A DNA stretch of 64,000 bases from Collinsella sp. MSK.8.10 (GCF_019041915.1 NZ_JAHPYF010000005.1:62001-126000), one strand, 5' to 3'. Shown: positions 26,481 to 35,205, numbered from the stretch's first letter. Notes: a model not told the origin generated them from the letters alone. Numbers and translations are program-made.

Positions 26481-27725
26481 TTACTCGTGATCTTGGTAAA
26501 TCTCACGCGGAGCAAGCTCCGAATGTTTGCGTTTTAAGGTCTTAGGGGCCTTATACGTGTTGCTTTCGAAGTCGATGTACTCGGTCTGCTTGAGTAGGCG
26601 CTCGATCATCTCCTCGTGATCGAACAACTCCCAGGCCTCATGCACGGCATCGAGTTTAGCGTGCGTCTCGGGACGACGCGGCATAAACAGCGTGCAGCAG
26701 TCGGGAGCGGCCTCAGTCGAGATATCGAACGTACCGATCTCCTCGGCACGCGCAATGATCTCCTGCTTGTCCGAACCGATGAGAGGACGGAACACGGGGA
26801 TCTTCACGGCCTCGTTGACGGCCATGATATTCTCAAGCGTTTGGGAGGCAACCTGTCCAAGCGATTCGCCCGTCACGATGGCCTTGGCGCCCTCGATGTG
26901 TGCAATGCGCTCGGCAACCGAATACATAATGCGGCGATACATGATCACGCGCAGGTTGCTGGGACAGGTGACCGAAATCTCACGCTGGCAGTCGCCAAAC
27001 GGCACCACGTACAGGCGGCCGATCTGGACACCCGGCTCAAGCGCACGGATGATGTCCTGCACCAAATACTCGCTCGTGTCGGGCGTCTGCGGACGACCGG
27101 AGAAATGTACCGGCACGCACACCGCGCCGCGACGCGCGAGCATCCAGGTCGCTACCGGAGAATCGATGCCCGACGACAGCAGCGTCACGACCTTGCCGGC
27201 AGATCCCACCGGCAGACCGCCCACGCCGCGCTCGGAGCGCGCGTACACATAAACGCTACCCTGGACCACCAGTACGTGCACCATCGCATCGGGGTCGTGC
27301 ATTTGAACCTTTTTATCGGGGAAGGCCCCACACAACACCTCGCCCACCTGACGGTTGATGTCAATCGAGGTGAGCTCATAGTCGGTATTGGAGCGCTTGG
27401 CGTGCACCTTAAACGAATCGAAGGAACCAAACTCGCGCAGCGCCTTCACGGCGGCGGCACAGTACTCCTGAGGGTCGCGATTGGTATGATACGCCAAAGA
27501 CACGCGAGCAACGCCGGGAACGGTGCGAATGACACGCGCCGCCTCGTCGGCCTGATGCTCGTTAAAGGTCACGAGGATATAACCGGAAATTCGAGACACG
27601 GCATTCACGGAAAAGGCGGCCAAGGCCGCCTTGATGTTGTCCATGAGGATATGCTCAAAATGTGCGCGGTTCTTACCCTTCAGTCCAACCTCGTGATAGT
27701 GGACCAGGCAGACGCGAGCCGCCAT
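26481..27725 (-). CDS. thiI: tRNA 4-thiouridine sulfurtransferase ThiI
   Basis: A 414-residue enzyme that adenylates and thiolates U8 of tRNA. It has an N-terminal ferredoxin-like region, a THUMP domain (about 60-165), then the PP-loop pyrophosphatase domain with VVTLLSSGIDSPVATWMLARRG. The C-terminal rhodanese domain of E. coli ThiI is absent, as in most Gram-positive bacteria, so a separate sulfur carrier must pass the sulfur. The ATG at 27723-27725 abuts the rpoZ stop. Last gene of the mihF-gmk-rpoZ-thiI unit, before a strong terminator. Confidence 0.93.
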   Translation of the reverse strand: MAARVCLVHYHEVGLKGKNRAHFEHILMDNIKAALAAFSVNAVSRISGYILVTFNEHQADEAARVIRTVPGVARVSLAYHTNRDPQEYCAAAVKALREFGSFDSFKVHAKRSNTDYELTSIDINRQVGEVLCGAFPDKKVQMHDPDAMVHVLVVQGSVYVYARSERGVGGLPVGSAGKVVTLLSSGIDSPVATWMLARRGAVCVPVHFSGRPQTPDTSEYLVQDIIRALEPGVQIGRLYVVPFGDCQREISVTCPSNLRVIMYRRIMYSVAERIAHIEGAKAIVTGESLGQVASQTLENIMAVNEAVKIPVFRPLIGSDKQEIIARAEEIGTFDISTEAAPDCCTLFMPRRPETHAKLDAVHEAWELFDHEEMIERLLKQTEYIDFESNTYKAPKTLKRKHSELAPREIYQDHE

Positions 27726-28007
27726 TTAGGCTTCAGCAACCTTGTGGCCGAGCGCCTTCTCGTAACGGGCCTCGTCGTAAGAGATGTCGCCGTCGACAAT
27801 CTCGTCCATAGCCATCGAGATGGTGTCGGCACCGGAAAGCCCGATGGTGATGTCATCGACATCCTGGACGGCAAGCACGCGGTTGTGCTGGCCACGCAGC
27901 ATGCTATTGATGTCGCAGGCGCGCTTGGAGGCAAGCGAAGCGAGCAGGAAGCGGTTGTGATCGGTCTTCTCCAGAAGATCGTCAATGCAAGGCTTTACAA
28001 CGGACAC
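27726..28007 (-). CDS. rpoZ: RNA polymerase omega subunit
   Basis: A 93-residue omega subunit that chaperones beta-prime assembly. Family pattern: CIDDLLEKTDHNRFLLASLASKRACDINSML followed by an Asp/Glu-rich end (AMDEIVDGDISYDEARYEKALG). The start is GTG at 28005-28007 with GAGG three bases before it. It lies five bases after gmk, the conserved gmk-rpoZ pairing. Confidence 0.92.
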   Translation of the reverse strand: MSVVKPCIDDLLEKTDHNRFLLASLASKRACDINSMLRGQHNRVLAVQDVDDITIGLSGADTISMAMDEIVDGDISYDEARYEKALGHKVAEA

Positions 28008-28012
28008 GGACC

Positions 28013-28582
28013 TCAGATCCTTTCATGCATATCGAGAACGCGAACGAGCTCATCGGTCGCGCGGTCGAGATCGTCATTAACCACGACGTCGTCGTAGCGG
28101 TCGGCAAGGGCAAGCTCATCGGCGGCGTTTGCCATACGCAGCTCAATCGTCTCGGGCGTCTCGGTACCGCGACCGACCAGGCGCTCGCGGAGTACCTCAA
28201 GCGAAGGCGGCTTGATAAAGATCAACACGGCCTCGGGGAAACGCTCCTTCACCTGCAGGGCGCCCTGGACATCGATCTCCAAAATCAGAGATGCGCCAGA
28301 GGCGAGCTTGGATGTGACCTCGCTCACCAACGTGCCGTAGCAGTTACCGTGGACCTCGGCCCACTCAACAAACTCACCGTTTGCCACGCGGCGGTCGAAC
28401 TCCTCGCGCGTCAGAAAAAAGTAGTTGACGCCGTCGACCTCACCTTTGCGTGGTGCTCGCGTGGTAGCCGAAACCGTCAGGCCCAGGTTCGAGCGGCGCT
28501 CGCGCACACGAGTGACGAGCGTACCCTTCCCTGCGCCTGACGGTCCAGAAATCACAAAGAGCTTGGAATCCTGAGCGCTCAC
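28013..28582 (-). CDS. gmk: Guanylate kinase
   Basis: A 189-residue kinase converting GMP and ATP to GDP and ADP. The P-loop is VISGPSGAGKGTLVTRV, GMP-binding residues lie in TTRAPRKGEVDGVNYFFLTREEF, and IDVQGALQVKERFPEAVLIFI precedes the LID. The start is GTG at 28580-28582, right after the mihF stop and without a visible ribosome-binding site, so coupling to mihF is likely. Confidence 0.95.
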   Translation of the reverse strand: MSAQDSKLFVISGPSGAGKGTLVTRVRERRSNLGLTVSATTRAPRKGEVDGVNYFFLTREEFDRRVANGEFVEWAEVHGNCYGTLVSEVTSKLASGASLILEIDVQGALQVKERFPEAVLIFIKPPSLEVLRERLVGRGTETPETIELRMANAADELALADRYDDVVVNDDLDRATDELVRVLDMHERI

Positions 28583-28891
28583 TTATTTGGTCAGCTGCTC
28601 GAGGAGCTGCTCGCGCTGACGGACGCCGAGGCCCTGGACGCGACGGGTAGCGGAGATACCAAGCTCCTCCATGATCTTGGCGGCCTTGGCCTTGCCATAA
28701 CCAGGAAGAGACTCGATGAGGGTGGAAACCTTCATGCGGGAAGCGATGGGGTCATCGGAGTTGAGCACGGACTCGAGGGACTTCTCGCCCTTCTTGATCT
28801 GCTCGCGAAGCTCAGCGCGGGCGTGACGTGCGGCAGCAGCCTTCTCAAGAGCCTGCTTACGCTGCTCATCGGTAAGCTGAGGGAGTGCCAT
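28583..28891 (-). CDS. mihF: Integration host factor, actinobacterial type (MihF)
   Basis: A 102-residue basic protein of the actinobacterial IHF family, unrelated in fold to IhfA/B, that binds DNA as a nucleoid protein. The helical start (LTDEQRKQALEKAAAARHAR) and the H2TH-like segment MKVSTLIESLPGYGKAKAAKIMEELGISATRRVQGLG are typical. The ATG at 28889-28891 has GGAGG five bases upstream. Its position in front of gmk is the same as in mycobacteria and streptomycetes and is one of the best taxonomic clues here. A promoter and a long dyad lie upstream. Confidence 0.92.
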   Translation of the reverse strand: MALPQLTDEQRKQALEKAAAARHARAELREQIKKGEKSLESVLNSDDPIASRMKVSTLIESLPGYGKAKAAKIMEELGISATRRVQGLGVRQREQLLEQLTK

Positions 28892-28930
28892 TCGTACCTC
28901 CAAATAGTTGGGTTATATCTGATTCAATAA

Positions 28931-28967
28931 TTGGCATTTTAGCACGTAGAACGTACAAAATGCCCAA
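28931..28967 (-). promoter_or_regulatory. Dyad in the mihF leader
   Basis: An imperfect 17-base inverted repeat (arms 28931-28947 and 28951-28967, with ends TTGG-CATTTT and AAAATGCCCAA) between the mihF promoter and its ribosome-binding site. It could be an operator for self-regulation or an mRNA hairpin. No T run follows, so it is not a terminator. Confidence 0.45.
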
Positions 28968-28979
28968 TCGCGGCTCCAT

Positions 28980-29008
28980 AGGTTAGACGATACCCGCAAA
29001 AAGTGCAA
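28980..29008 (-). promoter_or_regulatory. mihF promoter
   Basis: Minus strand -35 TTGCAC (29003-29008) and -10 TAACCT (28980-28985) with exactly 17 bases between. The spacing and both hexamers fit a housekeeping sigma factor. It should drive mihF-gmk-rpoZ-thiI. Confidence 0.6.
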
Positions 29009-29027
29009 TATACTGCGCCCAAAGTTA

Positions 29028-29085
29028 AGCCCCTGACCTGCGATTCCACACAAAGGATGGGAAAGTTTACGCAGGCACAGGGGCT
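29028..29085. repeat. Long hairpin between pyrF and mihF
   Basis: Arms 29028-29042 and 29070-29085 (AGCCCCTGaCCTGCG with CGCAGGcACAGGGGCT) pair over about 15 bases around a 27-base loop. It may terminate pyrF transcription, but the base run after it on the minus strand is TTAACTTT, weak for an intrinsic terminator. The plus-strand side ATTTTG is only slightly better. Confidence 0.5.
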
Positions 29086-29130
29086 ATTTTGTGCTAATGA
29101 GACCCAAAAGTGGTGACTTAGGGGAATCTT

Positions 29131-29847
29131 TTAGGCGACGTTTTCGACCAGCTCGGCGACGATGGCGTCAAAGGCGGCAACCGGATCGTCGGCGCCGGTG
29201 ATGGGACGGCCCACCACAATGTGGCTCGCACCGCGCTCGATAGCCTGGGAAGGCGTCGCCACGCGGGACTGGTCACCAAGGGCGGCACCCACCGGACGCA
29301 CACCCGGAGTCACGATCAGGGCATCAGGGCCCAGCAGCTCACGCATGTCGTGAGCTTCCATCGGCGAGCACACAATGCCATCGATGCCGTTGGCCTGAGC
29401 GAGCTTTGCCAGGCGGGCGGCCTCCTCGGCCACGGGCGACTCGACGCCGATCTCGCTCAAGGCATCCTGATTCATGCTCGTGAGCACGGTGATGGCGACG
29501 AGCTTGGCGCGGTCCTCGCGCGCCTCCTCGGCACCCTCGCGGCAGGCAGCGAGCATGGCGCCCGAACCCAAGCCGTGAACCGAGAGCAGGTCGGCACCGG
29601 CAAGCGAGGCCGAACGGGCGGCACCGCGAACCTGATGCGGAATATCATGGAACTTAAGGTCAAGGAAGACCTTAAAGCCCAGGTCCTTAAAGGTCTTGAC
29701 GATCTCGGGGCCCTCAGCGTAATAGAGCGTCATACCAACCTTAAGCCAGGCGGCATGGCCCGAAAGCTCGTGGGCGAGCTCGAGCGCACGCTCACGATCG
29801 CAGTCGAGGGCGACGATTACGCGGTCGCGGGCATCGGTCTCTAGCAT
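29131..29847 (-). CDS. pyrF: Orotidine-5'-phosphate decarboxylase
   Basis: A 238-residue enzyme for the last step to UMP. It has VIVALDCDRERALELAHEL at the start, the catalytic DLKFHDIPHQV near residue 63, and the phosphate site GVRPVGAALGDQSRVATP. The ATG at 29845-29847 overlaps the pyrD stop by seven bases. Last gene of the pyr operon. Confidence 0.95.
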   Translation of the reverse strand: MLETDARDRVIVALDCDRERALELAHELSGHAAWLKVGMTLYYAEGPEIVKTFKDLGFKVFLDLKFHDIPHQVRGAARSASLAGADLLSVHGLGSGAMLAACREGAEEAREDRAKLVAITVLTSMNQDALSEIGVESPVAEEAARLAKLAQANGIDGIVCSPMEAHDMRELLGPDALIVTPGVRPVGAALGDQSRVATPSQAIERGASHIVVGRPITGADDPVAAFDAIVAELVENVA

Positions 29848-30764
29848 TCGAAAGCACCTACCAGCTCGTTGATGTCCTTTACGCCCTGGGACTCGGCCCA
29901 GGCCTCGAGCTCATGCGCGATCTTGAGCGAAGCGCACGGATCGACGAAGTTGGCCATGCCAACCGACACGCAGGTGGCACCGGCCAGGATAAACTCGGCC
30001 GCATCCTCGCCGGTCATGACACCGCCGACACCGTTGATGGGGATATCGACGGCCTGGGCGACCTCCCAGACCATGCGCACGGCGATGTGGTGGCACAGCG
30101 GGCCCGAAAGGCCGCCCTTGGGCTTTGCCACGCGGGACTTGCGGGTATGGACGTCGATGGCCATGCCCTGGATGGAGTTAATGACCGAAAGGCCGTCGGC
30201 GCCGGCGGCTTCGAGGGCCTTGGCGATCTCGGCGACGTTGACCGGCGCCATCTTCACGAACAGCGGCTTATCGGTCACCTTGCGGCAGGCAGCCATAACG
30301 GAAGAGGCGCCCTCGGGCGTAGAGCCCATGGCGGCACCGCCGGCGGCGATGTTGGGGCAGCTCACGTTGATCTCGTAGCCGGCAGCCCAGGGGCATAGCT
30401 CGACATACATCTCGAGCGCGCGCACAAACTCGTCAACGGAGTGGCCGGCAACCTGACAGATGACCTGGCAACCGTCCTTGGACAGTTGCTCGAGCCACGG
30501 GCCGGACTCGCGGGCAAAGGCGGCCACGCCGGGGTTCTGAAGGCCCACGGAGTTGATCATACCGCCGGGGATCTCGGCCATGCGGGGCGCGGGATTGCCG
30601 GGCCAGGGCTCGGCTGCGCAACCCTTGGTGGTGATGGCGCCCAGCTGGGAAACATCAAAGAAGTTCTGGAACTGCCAACCGTAGCCAAAGGTACCGGCTG
30701 CGGTGTTGATGGGGTTCTGCATCTTGACGCCGCCGAAATCGACGGCCATGTTCACGGTACCCAC
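29841..30764 (-). CDS. pyrD: Dihydroorotate dehydrogenase catalytic subunit (PyrD, class 1B)
   Basis: A 307-residue FMN enzyme that oxidises dihydroorotate. The active-site cysteine is in YEINVSCPNIAAGG, as in the NAD-linked class 1B enzymes that work with PyrK. FMN contacts are in INTAAGTFGYG and GVGGVMTGEDAAEFILAGA. Three starts are possible: GTG 30764, GTG 30755, ATG 30749. GTG 30764 is chosen because AGGTGGTGG lies seven bases before it and it overlaps the pyrK stop as TAGTG. Confidence 0.93.
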   Translation of the reverse strand: MGTVNMAVDFGGVKMQNPINTAAGTFGYGWQFQNFFDVSQLGAITTKGCAAEPWPGNPAPRMAEIPGGMINSVGLQNPGVAAFARESGPWLEQLSKDGCQVICQVAGHSVDEFVRALEMYVELCPWAAGYEINVSCPNIAAGGAAMGSTPEGASSVMAACRKVTDKPLFVKMAPVNVAEIAKALEAAGADGLSVINSIQGMAIDVHTRKSRVAKPKGGLSGPLCHHIAVRMVWEVAQAVDIPINGVGGVMTGEDAAEFILAGATCVSVGMANFVDPCASLKIAHELEAWAESQGVKDINELVGAFEC

Positions 30765-31555
30765 TAGAAGACCACCACCTTGGAAGCATCGAACACGGGG
30801 CCGCACATGCAGGCGCCCTTCATACCGTCAACCGTCTCGACATTGCAGGTGTTGCAGGCGCCAAAGCCACAGCTCATCATGCGCTCGAGCGACACCTCAC
30901 AGTACACACTGGCCTCAGCGGCAGCGGCGGCGACTTTCTTCATCATGACGGCGGGACCGCAGCTGGCTACGTAGTCGTAGCCGCCCTCGCCGAGCAGCTC
31001 GGCTGCCGGGTCGGTGCAAAAACCGTGCGTGCCGAGCGAGCCGTCGTCGGTGCAAACGTTGACCGTGGCGCCCAGCGCGCGGAACTCATCGACACCCACG
31101 GCCTTGGACGCGGTGCCAAAGCCCAGGCACACGTCGACGGCCACACCCTGCTCGGCAAGCTTGTCGGCAAGGCACAGCACGGGCGGAACACCGATGCCAC
31201 CGGCGACGAGCAGGGCCTTCCTGGTGCCCTCGGGTACCATCCAGCCACGGCCACCGGGGCCCAGCAGGTTAGAGGTGGAGCCAGGGCCCATCTGGGACAA
31301 ACGACGGGTATCGTCGCCCACGACGGCGTACCACAGCTCGACGGTGCCGGCCTCGGCGTCGGCGCGGTAGTAGCTCAGGGGCACGCGAAGCAGCGAGGAC
31401 GCATCGCCGGGTACGGCGATGTTCACAAACTGACCGGGCTTGAGCGCACTTGCAAGCTTGGGGGCCGAGATGACGAGCGAGAAGATGCCATCGGCGATCT
31501 CCTGGTTCGAGACGACCTCGAAGTCGTGCATGCGTGCAGTGGAAGGTGTGGGCAT
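30764..31555 (-). CDS. pyrK: Dihydroorotate dehydrogenase electron-transfer subunit
   Basis: A 263-residue flavoprotein passing electrons from PyrD to NAD. An FAD-binding domain (PLSYYRADAEAGTVELWYAVVG), a nucleotide-binding domain (LLVAGGIGVPPVLCLADKL) and a C-terminal [2Fe-2S] loop (MMSCGFGACNTCNVETVDGM ending in CMCG) are all present. The ATG at 31553-31555 has GGAGCGTCT before it. It starts 92 bases after pyrC, the largest gap in the operon, which holds a GC-rich hairpin. Confidence 0.94.
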   Translation of the reverse strand: MPTPSTARMHDFEVVSNQEIADGIFSLVISAPKLASALKPGQFVNIAVPGDASSLLRVPLSYYRADAEAGTVELWYAVVGDDTRRLSQMGPGSTSNLLGPGGRGWMVPEGTRKALLVAGGIGVPPVLCLADKLAEQGVAVDVCLGFGTASKAVGVDEFRALGATVNVCTDDGSLGTHGFCTDPAAELLGEGGYDYVASCGPAVMMKKVAAAAAEASVYCEVSLERMMSCGFGACNTCNVETVDGMKGACMCGPVFDASKVVVF

Positions 31556-31602
31556 AGACGCTCCAATCCCCCATGCGGTTGCATGGTCAAAACGAACAGA
31601 AA

Positions 31603-31627
31603 GCGCGGCACCGCAAGGGCACCGCGC
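31603..31627 (-). terminator. Internal hairpin between pyrC and pyrK
   Basis: A ten-pair stem including two G-U pairs (31603-31612 with 31618-31627), followed on the minus strand by TTTCTGTTCGTTTTG. It resembles a partial terminator or attenuator that could lower pyrK-D-F expression relative to pyrB-C, or an mRNA-stabilising hairpin. Confidence 0.45.
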
Positions 31628-31647
31628 ACAAAAGCGATAAGGCTATG

Positions 31648-32937
31648 CTAGCAGATGCAGCCGCCGGCGAGCGTCTGCTTACCGCCGACAAACACATCGG
31701 TGGCACGACCGGTAAGCGTTCGGCCGGCGAAACCGGAGTTCTCGGCGCGCGACTCGTAACCGTCCTCGCCAACCGTCCAGGTGGCGGACGCGTCGAACAC
31801 GGTCAGGTCGGCAACGGAGCCCGCCTTGACCTGAACCTGGTCGAGGCCCAGGATCTCACGCGGCTTGATGGCCATGAGCTCGACCATACGGCCCATGCTC
31901 ATCTTGCCCGTGTTGACCAGCTCGGTGAGTACGAGCGACAGCGAGGTCTCGAGGCCGATCATGCCAAAGGGCGCAAGCTCGAACTCGCGGGCCTTCTCCC
32001 ACGGGGTGTGGGGAGCGTGATCGGTGACGATAACGTCGACGGTGCCGTCGATGACGCCCTGACGGATGGCCTCGGCATCCTCCTCGGTACGCAGCGGCGG
32101 GTTGACCTTGAGCGAAGTGTTGTAGGTCTCGTCCAGGTCGTTCTCGGTCAGGAACATGTGGTGCGGGGTGGCCTCGCAGGTAACCTGAACGCCAGCGGCC
32201 TTACCGGCACGCACGATCTCCAGGCCATGGGCGGTGGAGATGTGCTGGATGTGCAGCTTGGCACCGGTCAGCTTGGCGATCTCGATGTCGCGAGCGATCT
32301 GGAGCTCCTCGCCGGCAGCCGGCCAGCCCTCGAGAGCCAGACGGGTCGAGACCTTGCCCTCGTTGATCTGGCCATGGCCGACCAGGTCCTCGTCCTGGCA
32401 GTGGCTCATAAAGACCTTGCCGAACATCTTGCCGTAGTCCATGCAACGACGGAGCATACCCGCGCCCTGCACGCCGCGACCGTCGTCGGTGAAGGCGACG
32501 GCGCCGTGGGCGACCATATCGCCCATCTCGGACATGGCCTCGCCCTTAAGACCGCGGGTCATAGCGCCCGACGGATAGACGCGGCAGTGACCGACCTCGG
32601 CAGCACGGGACTTAACGAACTCCACGACGGTACCGTTATCGGTAACGGGATCGGTGTTGGGCATGGAGCACACGCCAGTAAAGCCGCCCTTTGCAGCTGC
32701 GCGGGTGCCGCTCTCGATGTCCTCTTTGACCTCGTAGCCGGGCTCGCGAAGGTGAACGTGCATATCCACCAGGCCGGGGACGAGGTACTTGCCGGAAAGG
32801 TCGCGAACCTCGGCTCCCTCGACGGCGAGATTCTCGCCGACCTCGGCGATCTTGTCGCCGTCAATCAGGACGTCAACGACACCGTCAAGCTCGACGGACG
32901 GGTCGACGACGTGGGCATTCTTAAGAAGCAAGGCCAT
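31648..32937 (-). CDS. pyrC: Dihydroorotase
   Basis: A 429-residue class I dihydroorotase, a zinc amidohydrolase. The metal motif is DMHVHLREPGYEVKED near residue 60. Further ligands lie in ATPHHMFLTE and the catalytic DHAPHTPWEK. The open frame continues upstream, but homology starts at MALLLKNAHVVDP with the ATG at 32935-32937 and GGAGG eight bases before it. It overlaps the pyrB end by 17 bases. Confidence 0.95.
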   Translation of the reverse strand: MALLLKNAHVVDPSVELDGVVDVLIDGDKIAEVGENLAVEGAEVRDLSGKYLVPGLVDMHVHLREPGYEVKEDIESGTRAAAKGGFTGVCSMPNTDPVTDNGTVVEFVKSRAAEVGHCRVYPSGAMTRGLKGEAMSEMGDMVAHGAVAFTDDGRGVQGAGMLRRCMDYGKMFGKVFMSHCQDEDLVGHGQINEGKVSTRLALEGWPAAGEELQIARDIEIAKLTGAKLHIQHISTAHGLEIVRAGKAAGVQVTCEATPHHMFLTENDLDETYNTSLKVNPPLRTEEDAEAIRQGVIDGTVDVIVTDHAPHTPWEKAREFELAPFGMIGLETSLSLVLTELVNTGKMSMGRMVELMAIKPREILGLDQVQVKAGSVADLTVFDASATWTVGEDGYESRAENSGFAGRTLTGRATDVFVGGKQTLAGGCIC

Positions 32938-33865
32938 TATCGGCACCTCCAAGCAGCAGATACAGGATAGCCATACGCACGCAGATACCGGCGTAGACCT
33001 GCTCCAGGATGACGGAGCGTTGCGGGTGGTCGGCCATATAGGAGTCGAACTCGACGCCGCGGTTGATGGGGCCCGGGTGGCAGATAATCGCATCGGGCTT
33101 CATGAGCTTCTCGCGGTCCTTGGTCAGACCGAAGAGCTTGTGGTACTCACGAATGGTCGGGAACGGGGCACCCTCGAGGCGCTCCTGCTGCACGCGCAGC
33201 ATGTAGACGACGTCCAGCTCGGGCAGGACGGAATCGAGGTCGCTCGTCACGTGGTCGCAGCCCAGAACCTCGGGCGCCGGCGGCAGCAGCGTGCCGGGGG
33301 CGACGGCGTAGGTCTCGCAGCCCATGATCTTCAACGCGGGGATCAGCGAGCCGCAAACGCGGGAGTGGGAGATGTCGCCGACGACGGCGACCTTCAGACC
33401 GTGGAAGTCACCCTTGTGCTCCCAGATGGTATACAGGTCGAGCAGAGCCTGCGTGGGGTGGTTGTGCTTGCCGTCACCGGCGCAGATGACGCTCGCGGGC
33501 GAGTTCTGCGTGACGATGTAGGGCGCGCCGGCGTGCTTATCACGCACGACGATGCAGTCGATCTTATAGGCGTTGAGGGTCTCGACGGTGTCGACGAGGC
33601 TCTCGCCCTTGACCGTAGAGGTCGAAGAGCCGCCAAAGTTGAGGCTGTCGGCCGAAAGACGCTTCTCGGCGAGCTCGAAGGAGCTGCGGGTGCGCGTCGA
33701 GGGCTCGTTGAACATGTTGACGATGGTCTTGCCCTTGAGCGTGGGGACCTTCTTGATGGCACGCTCGTTGACCTCGGAGAACGCCTTGGCGGTCTCGAGG
33801 ATGAGCTTGATATCCTCTTCGGAGTACTCGGTAATGTCGATCAGGTGCTTATGGTTGAACGCCAC
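32921..33865 (-). CDS. pyrB: Aspartate carbamoyltransferase catalytic subunit
   Basis: A 314-residue ATCase that commits carbamoyl phosphate to pyrimidines. The carbamoyl-phosphate loop is NMFNEPSTRTRSSFELAEKRL; NHPTQALLDLYTI and CHPGPINRGVEFD are also seen. No pyrI regulatory gene is present, so control is probably through PyrR. GTG 33865 is chosen because GGGAGG lies 11 bases upstream; GTG 33877, also in frame, overlaps that same site and is less likely. Confidence 0.94.
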   Translation of the reverse strand: MAFNHKHLIDITEYSEEDIKLILETAKAFSEVNERAIKKVPTLKGKTIVNMFNEPSTRTRSSFELAEKRLSADSLNFGGSSTSTVKGESLVDTVETLNAYKIDCIVVRDKHAGAPYIVTQNSPASVICAGDGKHNHPTQALLDLYTIWEHKGDFHGLKVAVVGDISHSRVCGSLIPALKIMGCETYAVAPGTLLPPAPEVLGCDHVTSDLDSVLPELDVVYMLRVQQERLEGAPFPTIREYHKLFGLTKDREKLMKPDAIICHPGPINRGVEFDSYMADHPQRSVILEQVYAGICVRMAILYLLLGGADNGLAS

Positions 33866-33869
33866 GGTA

Positions 33870-34466
<597 letters not shown>

Positions 34467-34493
34467 TCACATGTCTTGACTGCTGACACAGTC

Positions 34494-34532
34494 AAAAAAA
34501 TAGATGCCCGACCGCTCAAAGCGGACCAGACA
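34494..34532 (-). terminator. pyr operon leader terminator
   Basis: Minus strand: a stem of CCGCT/AGCGG extended by TGTCTG pairing with CGGGCA (with G-U pairs), followed by TATTTTTTT, about 40 bases before pyrR. It sits upstream of the first gene, as expected for an attenuator. Confidence 0.7.
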
Positions 34533-34579
34533 CCCACAGGAAGGGCTGCTCTTTGGCAGCAATGTAATTCCATGTGGGT
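34532..34579 (-). promoter_or_regulatory. Putative PyrR-binding loop of the pyr leader
   Basis: Read on the minus strand, a lower stem pairs ACCCACAtGGAA with TTCCTGTGGGT. An internal loop and an upper stem GCTGC/GCAGC close the hexaloop CAAAGA (34545-34560). This is the layout of Bacillus PyrR anti-antiterminators, whose hexaloop is usually CNGNGA; here the third base is A instead of G. Binding is inferred. Confidence 0.6.
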
Positions 34580-34608
34580 ATCTCGTACCCCTTTAATGGT
34601 CAAGGGAT

Positions 34609-34614
34609 AGTGTA
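34609..34614 (-). promoter_or_regulatory. pyrR promoter -10 candidate
   Basis: TACACT on the minus strand, placing transcription start near 34602 and giving a leader of about 148 bases that contains the PyrR loop and terminator. The -35 (TCGCAA at 17 bases) is weak. Confidence 0.4.
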
Positions 34615-34842
34615 GCCAACCTCGAGCTTAATTGCGAGCATAAATACAGAGCAATCCGTAAACGGAGCCCAATGCTCCATAAACCTATATATATTTGTGG
34701 GACGAGCTTGAAAACGCGCGCACGAGCTGGCATAATCCCCTCTGCTGCACGCAAATCGGATCTACGTCCAGGGCCGTGGCGTGAGCACTATCGCCAAAAG
34801 AGGAATATCTCTGTGTAGATTACGCACAGGGAGCTGCTTCTG
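34615..34842. other. Divergent gap between pyrR and rpmB, nothing further seen
   Basis: About 228 bases with lower GC than the genes. It has an AT-rich stretch near 34680-34700 and a CTCTGTG/CACAGGGAG dyad at 34809-34833 that overlaps the -35 position of the rpmB promoter. No coding frame with a ribosome-binding site was found. Confidence 0.45.
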
Positions 34843-34851
34843 TGCTATAGT
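34843..34851 (+). promoter_or_regulatory. rpmB extended -10 promoter
   Basis: TGCTATAGT, an extended -10 about 55 bases upstream of rpmB and the same nonamer as in front of rpsT. No consensus -35. Confidence 0.55.
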
Positions 34852-34905
34852 TCAGGCTTGTTTGTTAACGCGACATGTTCGTTTGTCGCCCAAGGAGGGT
34901 CAGTT

Positions 34906-35094
34906 ATGTCCAAAGTTTGCGAAGTTTGCGGTAAGCACCCCGTTGCCGGTCGCTCCATCAGCCACTCTCACCGCGTCACCAACCGTAAGTTCCGCCCCAA
35001 CATCCAGCGCGTCTACGTCGTCGTCGATGGTCACCGTCGCAAGATGAACGTTTGCTCCACCTGCCTCAAGTCCGGCAAGGTTGCGCGCTCCTAA
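34906..35094 (+). CDS. rpmB: 50S ribosomal protein L28, zinc-ribbon type
   Basis: A 62-residue L28. Two CxxC pairs (CEVC at residues 5-8 and CSTC near 49-52) mark the zinc-binding C+ form, which many bacteria swap for a cysteine-free paralogue under zinc limitation. ISHSHRVTNRKFRPNIQRV is the family core. The ATG at 34906-34908 has AAGGAGG nine bases upstream. A plus-strand single-gene unit with its own promoter and terminator. No C- paralogue is in the window. Confidence 0.95.
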   Translation: MSKVCEVCGKHPVAGRSISHSHRVTNRKFRPNIQRVYVVVDGHRRKMNVCSTCLKSGKVARS

Positions 35095-35162
35095 ATAAGG
35101 TCTTACCAACAAGTACCTCGGACTCTCCGGGTCAAAGACCTCGCGTTCATATAGAACTTACC

Positions 35163-35196
35163 AAAGGCGCTCTCCCCTACGGAGGGCGCCTTTTTG
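35163..35196 (+). terminator. Intrinsic terminator of rpmB
   Basis: Stem AGGCGCTCTCC with GGAGGGCGCCT around a five-base loop, followed by TTTTT, about 70 bases past the rpmB stop. Confidence 0.85.
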
Positions 35197-35205
35197 CACT
35201 CATTT

